Shown here: piece after piece, positions 20,457 to 31,544 of the stretch
Layout of the letters: each line of letters opens with the position of its first letter
Position numbering within the stretch: the first letter of the stretch is position 1
Assembly: GCA_964034945.1 (NCBI GenBank)
Contig: OZ035960.1
Span: forward strand, 63,783,970 to 63,847,969
DNA from: Chrysopilus asiliformis
Lineage: Eukaryota > Arthropoda > Insecta > Diptera > Rhagionidae
Length of the DNA stretch: 64,000 nt
Direction: 5' to 3'
Made by a program: the position numbers and the translations under genes
Notes under the pieces: model-generated
The model's input: only the letters and a program-made list of their open reading frames with translations
Databases searched by the model: none
What the model was told of the DNA's origin: nothing

Positions 20457-20741
20457 GCACTGAATTATAAAGGGTTTTGAGAGATCTGGCGTTGCAAGTA
20501 CAGGAGCAGATATTAACGATGTCTTTAAGGATTCGAAAGCGTACTGCGCAGCGTCTGACTATTTAAATCCACCTGCGCAGCGTCTGACCATTTAAATGGT
20601 ACGGCAGTACCATCCGCTCATGCCGAGGAATTGCCGGACTTGTTTTGCGGATTTTGGGACTGGGAATTCCTTTACTGCTGCTACTTTGGAAGGATCGGTT
20701 TTTAGTTTCCCGTCACCAACAATATAACCTAAATATTTTAA

Positions 20742-21503
20742 ACTATTTAGTGTTTAACCATTGAACCATTTCTGATTCATGGTTTATACTCGACCTTTTA
20801 GCATTGAATCCTATTGAAATTTCTCGGCTTATAAGGTCTGCAAAAAAAACAAAATTATATTATTTTTGCGGATGTTTTCACATCCAAATTTCCCCCCCAA
20901 CCGGTCGGACATGTCTGCCCTGAAAACCCATCAGGAGCCTGTTTCTGGTATGGAAAGCTGGCTCACCGTCATCAGAGCCTGCTTTGCCAGCTTCCACGCA
21001 GGCTTACAGGATTTTGGTAAAGTAAAACTCGATTTTTTTTGGTGGGAAATTTGGATGTGAAAACATCCGCAAAAATAATATAATTTTGTTTTTTTGCAGA
21101 CCTTATAAGCCGAGAAATTCCAATAGGATTCAATGCTAAAAGGTCGAGTATAAACCATGAATCAGAAATGGTTCAATGGTTAAACACTAAATAGTTTATT
21201 CGCTCTGGCTTGATGGAGCTATGTTGCCTTAAACCTTATAATTCGCACAAGGTTTGTGGCATCGGAGTATAAATACTCAAATCGAGTTTTACTCCACCAA
21301 AATCCTGTAAGCCTGCGTGGAAGCTGGCAAAGCAGGCTCTGATGACGGTGAGCCAGCTTTCCATACCAGAAACAGGCTCCTGATGAGTTTCCAGGGCAGA
21401 CATGTCCGACCTGTTGGGGGGAAATTTGGATGGAAAACATCCGCAAAAATAATATAATTTTGTTGTTTTTGCAGACCTTATAAGCCGAGAAATTCCAATA
21501 GGA
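20742..21503. mobile_element. Foldback/MITE cluster inserted in the RT-connection region
   Basis: The sequence ctaaatattttaa occurs on both sides (20729-20741 and 21504-21516). Excision restores RT codons ELKYLGYIVG. A first part (20743-21195) is an inverted repeat with outer ends ctatttagtgtttaacc and its complement around a core of about 160 bp. A second part (21196-21503) repeats the core and one arm in the opposite orientation. The 70-bp string around catccgcaaaaataatataa is therefore present three times. Confidence 0.75.
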
Positions 21504-22311
21504 CTAAATATTTTAATTCACGCATGCAAAAGCTACTTTTTTTCAAATTCACAGTCAGGTTGGCCGTTCGGAGACATTTGGCTACCTCCAGAAGCACCTT
21601 TATATGCAGCTCGAACGTGGGAGACACTACCAATAAGTCGTCCAAATATACGAACACGTACGGGCGAAGTGTGCCGGACATTTGTTGAAGGACTTTGTCT
21701 ATTAATCGGCACATACGTTGCGGGCCGTTACAATTTCCAAAAGGCATAACCGTGAATTGATACAAAGGCCTACCTGGGACGGTGAAGGCCGTAATTTCTC
21801 GAGATTTCTTCTCAAGAGGCACCTGCCAGAAGGCATCTTTGAGGTCTATGCTAGATATGAAACGAGTATCCTCTAAACGGCTTAAAAGCCGATCGATATG
21901 GGGGAGAGGATATGCATCTTTGACCGTCACCTCATTGACCTTTCGCAAATCGAGACAAAGGCGAACCTTGCCTGGTTTTCGCACCAGGACAATGGGGGAA
22001 TTCCATGCACTAACACTTTCCTCGATCAGCCCTCAAGATAGCATTCTATCAAGTTCCTCCCAGATTAACCTTTGTATTGACGGTGAGATCGGATAATGCC
22101 TTTGCTTTATTGGTGGCGACCCATTAACGTCTATCACATGTTCCTCTAAATTGGTTTTGCCCAAACCGAGTAGTTCGAAAGAGGGGAAACATGCGATCGC
22201 TTCATTGAGCCTACTTGTCTCTGGAAGGGATAGGTCATGTTTATTGGGCTCAAGTTTTTCTGAGCAAGTGGTTATTTCGTTTAAGTATTTTGGGAGCATG
22301 TCGAACAAATG

Positions 22312-22749
22312 CTAGAAATCGATCCCTAAATAGAGTGGTTGGGTTAAGTTTGGCACAATGTAAAGAGTGATTGGTTTTGAATTTTTCCGAAAATCAATGT
22401 TAACTTTAATGTATCCAATTATGGGCTGAGAGTTACCGTCAGCTGTTCGAATGTCTGAACGCATTTTCGTAAGTTTCAGTTTTTCGATCAGCTGTAAAGA
22501 ATCTCTTCCCAGGCAGCTTACGATTGCACCCGAGTCTAAAAGACCTGTGAAACTATGTCCTATTATAGAAACCTGAGCATAAGGTCGTAAATCTCCTGGT
22601 AAACTTATAATTGAGGAGATAATTGCTTGCTTTCTTGTTTTTAGTTCCTTATAAAATCGTTTTATGCGCTCCGCCGAACGTCGTTTTTTTGCGGACGTTA
22701 AGTTTTCGGGAGTTTGGAAAATCTTCGCGCGGACACGTAAGTAATTCAT
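22312..22749 (-). pseudogene. Retroviral-type aspartic protease of the gypsy element
   Basis: An open stretch of 145 codons with the catalytic motif as LLDSGAIVSCLG (about 22530) and the downstream IIGYIKVNIDF and PLYLGIDF strings typical of Ty3/gypsy proteases. The N-terminus (RVRAKIFQTPENL..) links it to the end of gag in another frame. A stop at 22312 separates it from RT, which continues in the neighbouring ORF. Confidence 0.8.
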
Positions 22750-22854
22750 TTTCCTTTCGTGTAAAGACTTATGCGCGACGGTTCCGGTATGCTGTTGTCA
22801 AGTTTTAGTGTATTGCCAATGCGCTTCAAGATGGTTAGGTTTTTTGGAGTTTCG

Positions 22855-24290
22855 TCAATGCCGTGTGAAAAGGAATGAGGAATGTATCCAGGATTTATGC
22901 TGGTGGGCAAGAGCCCCCGGGTTTTTTCTCGCCCTTGCCGTGGTTTTTCGCCGTACACTTAGGACAAAAAGCTTTAACCGTACCTTTCGTTCCACAACTG
23001 AAACAAAAACAGTCGACAATTGGTTCTGGATAGTCTGTGTATCCATGTCCCAATTTACCGCAATTCCAGCAAGTCCAATGGGTTTTGTCCCTTTTCTCTT
23101 GATTACAAACCCGATTAGGACCTCTTGCCAGAGCCTCAATGTAAGCATCGCTAAACGTTTTATCCTCAAATTCCAGTTCATTGACAACTCTCGGGGTAAT
23201 AAAAGTACGAAGGTCCGTAAGGTAATCTTCACCTCTCTTACAAAGTTCCCTAAATTCATTAATAGTGTTAGTTTGATTGGCGAAAGTGATCATTGCTAAT
23301 CGAGGTAAAATATTCTTTTTCATTATTTTAATCAGGGCACTATCAGGCATTGGAGAACGCATCTTCAGATTCATTGATCTGATGACGTTGAAATACTCGT
23401 CTACTTTTTCTCATGGGTTTTGTTTCCTTTCAAGGATTTGGCTTATTATTTCATAATCTGTAATGCGACTACCGAATTGAAGTATAATTGATGTTTTGAT
23501 AGAGTCCCAAGTGGGCCTCCTATGTTCCCTAATAAATAGTTGCCAAAACCATTCCTCTGCGGGTCCGTTTAGCAGCTGATGGAAATATTTCGCCAACTGG
23601 GAATTAGAAATTCCATCTCTATCTTGTAATACCTCCACTCTGAAAATGAGTTCTTCAACCGAGATTGTTTTGCCAACCGAGATTTATGAAGTTTGTAGGG
23701 GGTGTGACATTTGCCTCAATAGGATCTTTAGGGTGTAGGAGTGCATGCTATTCCTGTTGAGTATTTCTAGCTGTGGAGGGTATATTTCTGTTTACTAAAT
23801 TTTTAGGAGTTTTGTCAAAATTTGGTTCATTGGCGTTAAATTTAAATCGGGAAAATGCATACTGTTCTTGCCCATTATTTCGTGTTGTTTCAGCATTTGT
23901 TACTGGACAATTACTTGGAAGCGAATCGCTTATGAGTAACTCCTTCATTTGAGCAAGAATTTCTCGTGATGCATGGGCCTGTGTGAAATATTGTGATTCC
24001 TTAGGATGAGCTGGCGTTGGGTTGGAAGATCTTTGGAGTATAGGATCATATGCATGATCCCAAAGTAGGTGTTCTCTAGGAGTTGGATATTCCACCAGCT
24101 CGGGCACCGGATTCGCCCTAAGAAGTGGTGGTGGGGGTCGCTCATAAGTTCGAAGGGGCGGCAGCGTTGGTGTCTGTATTGATTCTTCTATAATAGGGGT
24201 CATTGAAGGTCTAGCCCCGCCGGAAGCCGTTTCCCCTATTTCGTAAGTCAGTTCTTGTCGAATTTGATCCAATTGGCTATGGCTAAGTTG
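22855..24290 (-). pseudogene. gag: Gypsy-type gag with two zinc-knuckle-like motifs, broken
   Basis: Three stretches: a Pro-rich N-terminal region (from about 24290 to 23748, including LSHSQLDQIRQEL and RPPPPLLRANP), a capsid-like region (23638-23411, LLNGPAEEWFWQLFI, WDSIKTSIILQF), then after a Trp-to-stop change (TGA near 23412) the rest (23374-22895, KIMKKNILPRLAM, GEDYLTDLR). Near 23060 is CWNCGKLGHGYTDY, a CCHC knuckle whose last Cys is Tyr, followed by CFCFSCGTKGTVKAFCPKC. The homologous gag at 35.9 kb shows the intact layout. Confidence 0.8.
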
Positions 24291-25528
24291 GGTTTTAAAT
24301 CATTTCTCCCTATCTGGAAAAGTTGTGATAGGGGGACGGCTCATTGGAGTACAATTAATGGGAGTACTACCATTCAGATTGTGGTCATTCACTCGCTTAG
24401 TACTTTGAAAATTATTGTTTACCATAGATTGCCTGGTTTCATTGTTAGGATGGTTCGAACTATTAGCTTTAGCCCGAGAACGGGTTAAGATTTGTGAAGA
24501 TTTCGGTACCGCACCGAGATTTTGCCTTGGAGTTCTGTCCCTTATGACTTTCTCTAGTATCTAACTACCAAAATACGTACTGACAATAATAATGAAGGAA
24601 GTCTAGAAAGAGGCCGGAGAGAACAAATATATATATCCCGAAACCGTAATGAAAATAATTGATAATAGATTGTCTAATACTAAGTTAAATATTTCTAATT
24701 TTTTTTTTCACAAAAGAATATTAAGAAAATAATGCCTGTGACCCTTTCGAAGCCAAAGCAAGCCAAAGAAACTTTTTATAAACATTTTATGATAGAGTGT
24801 TAGTTACTTTTAAACAAATTTTAAATGATAAAGCATCGGCTATTAAACTAGTATTGTTGATAAGAGGGGAAAAAAATCCTTAAATGGATTTCTGTTATCG
24901 TAGTTTTCAATTCTCATATTACACAGGAGGGGGGTATTGAGAAGCAATGACATTCCGCTAGTTTTGATAATTAATCCGTGGCCATAAATGAGCAAAAACT
25001 TGTTTTATTATTATTAATTTTTTTTTCTGCATCTATTGATAGAAAATACCATTTTGCTAGTACGGAATCAACCATTGATATTGTCAGGTTTATTCTCCAG
25101 TATTGCGCACGATAACACTACCATACTTGAATACAGAATGCCTCATCTGGTGGGAAGTGATTTCATTTATTGAAAATAACTTCAAAGTAAGCTGGACGCA
25201 GTAGAGTGAGTTGCAGAATCTGCTGGTAAAAACCTCTCACTGTCTCACTTTGTTTTGCCTAATTTGTTCCACCTATACGGATTATAGAAAATCTTCATGT
25301 TTTTAGCAAAGGACTGACTTCCGACAGACAATCCGGAATTCAGTTTCCAAAACTACATAGGACGATAATCAATGTCCGACAACCAAGATCTTACTTTAAT
25401 TTTCGCAGAGCCAATAAAATAGAAATTGAGAATCACTGTGAGAAAAATTAATTTAAATAAAAAATAAAAACTGTGATCGAGGCACTGTCCGAATTTTAGA
25501 CTTTACTTAAATCCGTTAAGGACAGTGG
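24291..25528 (-). other. 5' leader region of the minus-strand gypsy element
   Basis: Runs between the primer-binding site at 25530-25547 and gag. A 77-codon plus-strand frame at 24255-24488 is an antisense shadow. Apart from A/T-rich sequence, no further feature was recognised. Confidence 0.45.
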
Positions 25529-25529
25529 G

Positions 25530-25547
25530 GTGCCTCGTTGGGCACCA
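25530..25547 (-). promoter_or_regulatory. Primer-binding site of the minus-strand gypsy element
   Basis: On the minus strand TGGTGCCCAACGAGGCAC begins a few bases after the LTR-like segment ends in ..CTCACA. It starts with TGG, matching a tRNA ending in CCA, and resembles the tRNA-Lys-type site TGGCGCCCAACG at 35086. Position and direction fit gag on the same strand. Confidence 0.6.
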
Positions 25548-25551
25548 TGTA

Positions 25552-26664
25552 TGTGAGGGATACCCTTGAAATGGTTCGATCTCAGCGCAGCTTCTTGGTC
25601 TACACTTCAAGAGGCGGAAGGGATGTTGGACTTTTAGGGGGGCGAAGATTAGCGTACCGAGAGGCTAGCTCAAGCTGCGAGGGTCGTAGAGTCGTTCTTC
25701 GCACATCCGTTCCACACACATAGTGGTACGCTAAGGGCGTGCCGGATTAGCTTGAAACAGGAGTTTTTGAACCATTCCCACTAATCCAGGTAGCACACGG
25801 ACAAAACTTAATACGTTAAAGGAACCAGAATTAAGGATCAACAAAATTTGAGGGCGAAAAATAAAGTTTATGATGAGGATGGCTTTCCCACCCCGTTTCG
25901 AATTGATTGCTCCGAACCGAATTTGCTATATAGTTAGCCAAAAAAAAACCCATATAGCCCCTAAAAAAACGCATTGCACTAATTTTTACTCATATATGAC
26001 CGATCGTGGCGATTTTTACCATGGTTTAGTCATTGCTCCGGAATATCACTGCTACTTTACTCCCCCCTCCATTAAGAAAGTCTTTAGCGTATCATCATGT
26101 TTTCCTTTTGATGGCTATCAAAAAAAAGGTACTCATGGGCAACCAACAGGGTTAAGAAAAAAAATGAATAACAAAAAAAGAAGAGTTTTGTGGAACTTGG
26201 TTTTCAAATATAACGAGATTTTTAATAATTCCATAATCCAAACCTAATACAGCGAGTGCTAAAAATTATTTTTATGTGGCCACGCGCTAAATTATATGAC
26301 AAAAAAAAATATATATAATACATTTAGTGATGGAAAAAAATTAAAAACTAATCTAAGAAGTGATTAGTATAACCGAGATAGGTTAGTATTTAGTGTTGAT
26401 AGATGAAGATGTTGATTGTAGTCGAAAGCAGTTGAATTCAGCGTCTTCATCGACTCCTACTGCATGCGGCTCCAAACGTAGTTCCAAAGTACGCAATAGA
26501 AAAGCGGGCAATCGCTGCTTGCTTGTTAATGAACTAAAGAATGGTTTGTTACCTGGGATTATTTCAGTATACGTCCCAACTGAATCTTCGGCGATGGCGT
26601 TATATTTCCTTTTTGCGTGTTTATCCACATTCGCTATTCGTTTTATCCCCGTTTATGTTTATTT
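25552..26664 (-). repeat. LTR-like segment, copy 2 (5' LTR of the minus-strand element)
   Basis: Nearly identical to 2050-3165. It lies directly upstream, in minus-strand terms, of the primer-binding site, so it is most simply the 5' LTR. It is continuous with tttttagaataag and the actaagtttt minisatellite, which makes it the reference for the insertions that split copy 1. The far end is not fixed because transposons occupy the minisatellite. Confidence 0.55.
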
Positions 26665-26896
26665 TTAGAATAAGTTTTAACTACTTTTATTTATTGTTAG
26701 ACTATATTTTATTCACTTTTGTTGATTTCTTTAGACTAAGTTTTATCCATTTTTATTTATTTTCTTAGACTAAGTTTTGTCCACTTTTATTTATTTTTTT
26801 GACTAAGTTCTGTCCACTTTTATTTATTTTTAGACTAAGTTTTGTCCACTTTTATTTATTCTTAAACTAAGTTTTGTCCACTTTTATTTATTCTTA
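26664..26896 (+). repeat. 31-bp minisatellite, copy 2
   Basis: About seven units of actaagtttt(g/a)tccacttttatttattctt. The array resumes at 29581 after the Harbinger element. Confidence 0.8.
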
Positions 26897-27016
26897 TACT
26901 AAGTTCAGACCGACACAAAATCACGTAATTTTGCGAAATGATTTAGAACTTAAACCAAAGTGTTCACACAGAGGTTAGGTAATTTTGTTTGACATTTCAA
27001 CGAAGTCAGTTCAAAA

Positions 27017-28560
27017 ATGGATCGAGAAAGTTTGTGTAGCATTACTATGCATTATTTTAGTAATATGATGAATGATACAATTCAAAACATCGATGAAGTA
27101 TGTACAAACAGAATTAAAGACTACAGAAGAAAACGGAAATTATGTGTAAGGAAAATAAACAAGTTGAGGAGACCGCAATTATTAATATTGTTAATGGCAT
27201 CACATTCATTTAATATCAGATTTTCGTGGAAATTGGTAAGTATTTTCTGAATGTTTTGTGTGTTTAATAATTATTAATAATTATTTTGTATTTTTAAGGA
27301 ACGTACAGAAATGTTTTGGGAAAGAGATTGCCAATTGAACAATGATGACTTTTTCAAAACCAATTTCCGAATGCATCGAAACACTTTTCAAACCTTGTGT
27401 GAAATGCTGAAAAATTTACAAAAAAAAGACACAAATTATCGGAAATCAATCCCTCTAGAGAAAAGAGTTGCAGTTGCCTTATATGCTTTGGGGTCATCGG
27501 CAGAGTACAGAAGCATAGGAAATCTGTTTGGAATTGGAAAATCAACAGTGTGTGAAATTGTATTGGATTTTTGCAATGAGGTGTGGAACACAATTAAGCC
27601 ACTATATTTAAATGATCTTCCTCTTTCACAAGATAAAGTGAAAGAGTCTGTTAAGGGATTCGAAACACTAGGGTTTCCTCAATGTTTAGGGGCCATAGGT
27701 AAGTCTTATTTAAAAAAATCTTTACGCATACGTTTGAGGCTGTGCAATATGCTATATTTTTTTTAGATGGCTGTCACATAGAAATACATCCCCATACCGT
27801 CGACGCTGTCGATTACTTTAATTATAAGGGATGGTATTCAACCGTACTATTAGCATTGGTCGATTGGAGATATCGCTTCATGTATATAAATGTTGGCAGT
27901 CCAGGACGATGCAATGATTCCCAAATTTATGAAAACTCTTTATTGAAAAAACATCTAACGGAATGCACTCTGTTGCGGCAAATGACGAAAAGGATATCTG
28001 AAGTCAACGTTCCGGTATTCATAATGGGGGATTCAGCCTTCAGATTTTCTGAAAGTCTAATGAAACCTTACCCTTTTAACATCCAAAGCAATGAAGCACA
28101 AAAGAACTTTAACTATGCATTGTCCAAATGTCGACGGGTTGTAGAAAATGCCTTCGGTCACTTAAAAGCAAGATTTCGTCGCATCGGGAAAGGAATTGAT
28201 AACACTATAAATCATGCGTCATTAATTATCAAAGCTTGTTGTGTTTTGCACAACTTTCTGAATGAAAAAAATGATAAAATTAATGACAAATGGATGCAAG
28301 CTCAACAAAGCATCGAGGGAAATCGTCAATACCCCGAACAACAAGTAGTATTGAATGACCAGGAGTGTAGTGCAGAGGAAATAAGGCAAGCTATAGCTAA
28401 TTTTATAAGTATGTTTATTACATATCTTTTACTTAGTTTAACATTTTTATTTAGTTTCACATTTTTATTTTTTGCCACTCAAAAATTCTATGAACGCGTT
28501 TTTCATTTCGCTATTGTCTTTGGCAATTTGTTTCATGACATCGGTTCTTATAACTTCTAG
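27017..28560 (+). CDS. Harbinger transposase (HARBI1-like), three exons
   Basis: Exons 27017-27235, 27299-27698 and 27767-28560 join in frame (GGTAAG donor, TTTTTAAG acceptor; GGTAAGTC donor, TTTTTTTAG acceptor) to about 470 residues. The N-terminal part is basic (YRRKRKLCVRK). The middle has the helix-turn-helix-like region (YRSIGNLFGIGKSTVCEIV). The catalytic triad is visible: Asp in AIDGCHIEI, spanning intron 2, Asp in IMGDSAFRF and Glu in VVENAFGHLKARF. It would cut and rejoin DNA at TWA targets together with its Myb-like partner. The last 96 bp overlap the 3' end of the partner gene on the opposite strand. The hydrophobic C-terminus (MFITYLLLSLTFLF) is unusual and may mean the true end lies a little earlier. 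Confidence 0.9.
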
Positions 28561-29376
28561 TTCGTATAATTTGGCATCAGCTTCCTTTAATTCCTTATTT
28601 TGCTCTGCAATTTCAACCTCAATTCTATCAAATCTATTCAACAGTTCCGCTCGAAAATCCAATTTTTTGTTTCTTTTCTCAAGTTCTCGGAGTGAGCAAG
28701 CAATATTTGACGAAGTTGACGGCCGATTCGAATCATTGGATAATGATGAAGATGGAACAGGTGTAGATAGTGTGGAAGACAATATAGGCGTTGAGGATAA
28801 CACTTGGCCTGATGAATTTGAGATACAACTGTAGTCATCGATTTCCAACTCTGATTCCAGAACTTATGTATCAAAAAAATAAATTACATTTATTAATATT
28901 ATTTAAAATTAATAACTTTTTTTGTAAATACCTATACTCTCCTCTATCAGGCTGTCTACATTATTTATTTTGAAGGATCCGATAATGTTGTGTACTTTCT
29001 GATACAAGTGCCAATCGGATGGCGATCCTCCTGATGGCCCTATTTTTGCCTTTTCTTTCCTTTAAAAATGCAGTCATGAAATTTATGATAATACATTGCT
29101 TTATACCAGTACTTACTTGTATCTTGACGTAAGGTTGTGTATCTTAATTTTCACTTCGTCATTGGTAACAGAACAATTATGTTTTTCCATTTCATTTTTA
29201 ATGCTCTCATATACATGTCCGTTTTTTTTGGCCCCACGAAGCTCGTTTATTTTATCAGACCACAGGTCTACTAAAAAATTTTCTTCGAGTTCGGACCACG
29301 GCTTCTTTTTTTTATATTTTCGTTTTTGCTTCTCCATGGCGACGTTTTTCCTTTTCGAAAATGTCAAAACTGACAT
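28465..29376 (-). CDS. Harbinger Myb/MADF-like accessory protein, three exons
   Basis: Exons 29376-29117, 29059-28932 and 28862-28465 (GTAAGT, GTATTT donors; TTTAAAG, CATAAG acceptors) join in frame to 261 residues. Exon 1 carries a Trp-containing trihelix/Myb-like domain (KPWSELEENFLVDLWSDK.. and KIHNLTSRYK). Exon 2 holds KIGPSGGSPSDWHLYQKVHN. Exon 3 has a Ser-rich linker and a C-terminal coiled-coil (RIEVEIAEQNKELKEADAKL). Such partners bring Harbinger transposase to the nucleus and the element ends. The start could instead be the Met at 29339. It is convergent with the transposase, as in PIF/Harbinger elements. Confidence 0.85.
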
Positions 29377-29580
29377 GCTGAATAGAGCTGAATAAGTTTT
29401 CCAGGGTTGTATACATAGCTTTTGCTTGATTTCGTTCGTAATTTTGTGGAAATTGCATACTTTTAGTGATTTTGGAAAACAAGTTTATGTACTGGAAATC
29501 TCGTGATTTCGAGCAAGATTTCGTTCAAAATTACGAAAATCTTCAAAATTACGTGATTTTGTGTCGGTCTGAACTTAGTA

Positions 29581-29686
29581 TTAGACTAAGTTTTATCCAT
29601 TTTTTATTTATTGTTAGACTAAGTTTTATCCATTTTTATTTATTTTTAGACTAAGTTTTATCCACTTTTATTTATTCTTAAGCGGT
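29581..29686 (+). repeat. 31-bp minisatellite, continuation
   Basis: Three more units after the Harbinger insertion, then broken again by the MITE at 29688. Confidence 0.8.
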
Positions 29687-29687
29687 C

Positions 29688-30196
29688 CCTACACGTTCAA
29701 TCTTGCAGTCAATCATTGCATGCTGTGACAGCATTTTGAACGTCTATGGTGATGTTGTCATGCAAAATTCCATGATTGACAGCATGCTGGCCAATATCAA
29801 AACCTTTTTGATATTTTTCAAGGAAGCTTTTTGAATCACAGCATGCTTGAACATGTATGGCGATGCTGTCAATCAATTCGTCATTTCAGTGTAATTTTTT
29901 GTAGTGAAAAGGTGTCGCATATAAAAGATAAAGTTTTTTGTGAATCCTTTTTCGAGTTATATCGACAAAGAAGTGAGTTGTGAATGACGAAAAGTGAAAA
30001 ATATAAGGACAAAGATTTTTTTAATTTATATTAAGTGTTGTTTTATATAATTTTTTTTTTGAATTTATATTAAGTGTTGTGTGCTGTCGGTTTGGCTGTT
30101 TCGAAATAAGTGATGCTTGCGTGCATAATTGAGTGTCTAGTGCAAATAAGCTTTTTGCTGTGACAGCATGATTGACTGCAAGATTGAACGTGTAGG
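29688..30196. mobile_element. 509-bp MITE with CCTACACGTTCAATCTTGCA termini
   Basis: The outer about 45 bp are inverted at the two ends (CCTACACGTTCAATCTTGCA, then gtcaatcatgctgtgacagca with small differences). The repeated agcatgctg/cagcatgc motifs allow further hairpins. No coding frame. It splits the minisatellite. The target duplication is unclear. Confidence 0.8.
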
Positions 30197-30236
30197 TGCA
30201 AGAAACAGCTATGTCCAAAACCCTAAAGGGGCCGCT

Positions 30237-30292
30237 TTAGGCTAAGTTTTGTCCACTTTTATTTATTATTATACTAAGTTTTATCCATTTTT
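30237..30292 (+). repeat. 31-bp minisatellite, last full units before repeat D
   Basis: Two units ending exactly where repeat D begins (..tccattttt|gaagtgataac). A partial unit (tttatttattgttagacta) follows repeat D at about 33188-33209. Confidence 0.75.
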
Positions 30293-30860
30293 GAAGTGAT
30301 AACTTCTTTAGGCGCGTTGGGCGATTTTTGGATGGGTAAAAACTTATGGTTTGGCGTCAGCATTTGCTTTCCACAAAACGTGACGCTTTCCACATTGGAA
30401 AACCTTTCAACTTCCAAAGCTTTAAGCTTTAACTTCCACATTGGAAAACTTTTAAAAAAAGCACCTCAACTTCCAAAGCTTTCTGTTATGGTTTTTTCGA
30501 TAATGATAATGAAGACCTCGGTGCAAAAAGCGGTCATCTTCACTTTTTCAAATTTTTCAGGAGAGACAAAAAACATATTAGCGTGAAATTTTTGCTCTGG
30601 GACAAAGTTAACAATTTACAGTTTAAATCAAGCAGGTATTCTTACATCATTTTAATTCCATATTTTTTTTTTTGAAAAAGTTATGGACATTTTAAAGTTT
30701 TGGACATAGCTGTTTCTTGCACCCAAGAGTAAAAAAGCGGTTTTTAAAATTCATTTATGACTACAAAATACAGTCCAGCCTTTATTTAGTAAAAAACTAA
30801 TAAAAAAAGCAAGGTGTCTGTCTCGTAGAGACGGCCAGAAGACGTGGATCCGCCTACAAC

Positions 30861-31141
30861 CACGGCATACAGACAACCAAGGTATGCTGTAAACTTTTGA
30901 TAGTCAGGTGTGACGTCATTTGTGCCGACTTTTTTTTAATTAATTTTTATGTTTATTGATCACTATTTAATGCAATCAGTTCACTAATTTACAAATATCT
31001 TATTTAGATCGCACAAAAATTTAAATAAATATCCACAAAACAAAATTCTTTCTGAATCTGACGAACTAATCGGCACAAGAAACGTAGCAACGAAATGTCA
31101 GATTTGAGTTTACAGCATACCTTGTTTGTCTCTATGCCGTG
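30861..31141. mobile_element. 281-bp MITE with CACGGCATA termini and 8-bp duplication
   Basis: CCTACAAC flanks it at 30853-30860 and 31142-31149. The inverted termini are 35 bp with three mismatches (CACGGCATACAGACAACCAA, then ggtatgctgtaaac). The 8-bp duplication suggests hAT or a similar superfamily. Confidence 0.85.
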
Positions 31142-31544
31142 CCTACAACGATCGCCAATAGATCTTTAAGTAAGAAATTTTAGTGAAAAGGAAACTAAAG
31201 AAACAATTTGATTGACCGTAATGGTACGGGATTTGACTTTCCGTTTGGTGAATTTTGACATCTTGTACCTAAAAATCAAATTTCACTTGCAACACAACGA
31301 ACAATGTTTAATAGGGCAGTTTCATAAATGTACTCGGAACTTACGCAAATTGCACAAAACATTTTCTTCGTAAACTAAACGAATAACATAAACTGGGTTA
31401 TTTATTAAGAAAAATCTTTTGTGTTATTTGCAGAACTTGAATTTATGAAAACGCCCATAGATAAAAAACAAATAAAAATAAAATTACACGATAAAAGCCA
31501 CGAACCAATTTCAATTTAGAGCAACTAAAAACAGTGTTCAAACC

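Larger units (their letters stand above)
18708..22320 (-). pseudogene. pol: Ty3/gypsy pol: RT, RNase H and integrase remains
   Basis: Read right to left: RT begins near 22308, has a stop after DRMLS (about 22033), and continues with SIDLKDAFWQVPL and the catalytic YVFVYLDDLLVVS (about 21640). It is interrupted by a DNA element at 20742-21503 and resumes with LGYIVGDGKLKTDP (20740) and KQVRQFLGMSG (20630), followed by stops. RNase H (ASTSGVGGVL, TDHSSLKWLM) is interrupted by a second element at 19792-20456 and has a frameshift near 19530. The integrase zinc region (EEHHCWKLWVP..) is joined almost directly to the end of the core (KWDEYIPEIACAL), so the DDE core is deleted. A C-terminal segment (VGNLVYEVDLAGRF) ends at 18708. 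The element is dead. Confidence 0.85.
26897..29580. mobile_element. Harbinger element, 2.7 kb, apparently complete
   Basis: Terminal inverted repeats begin TACTAAGTTCAGACCGACAC and continue for over 30 bp (acaaaatcacgtaattttg) at both ends. TTA flanks the element at 26894-26896 and 29581-29583; removing it restores a normal minisatellite unit (attcttagactaagtttt). It encodes a DDE transposase and, convergently, a Myb/MADF-like protein, the two-gene layout of PIF/Harbinger. Both genes are open once predicted introns are removed, so the copy may be active or recently so. Confidence 0.9.

Noticed and set aside
22808..23299. 163-codon plus frame
   Set aside because: It is antisense to the gag and zinc-knuckle region, which has clear protein signatures on the minus strand.
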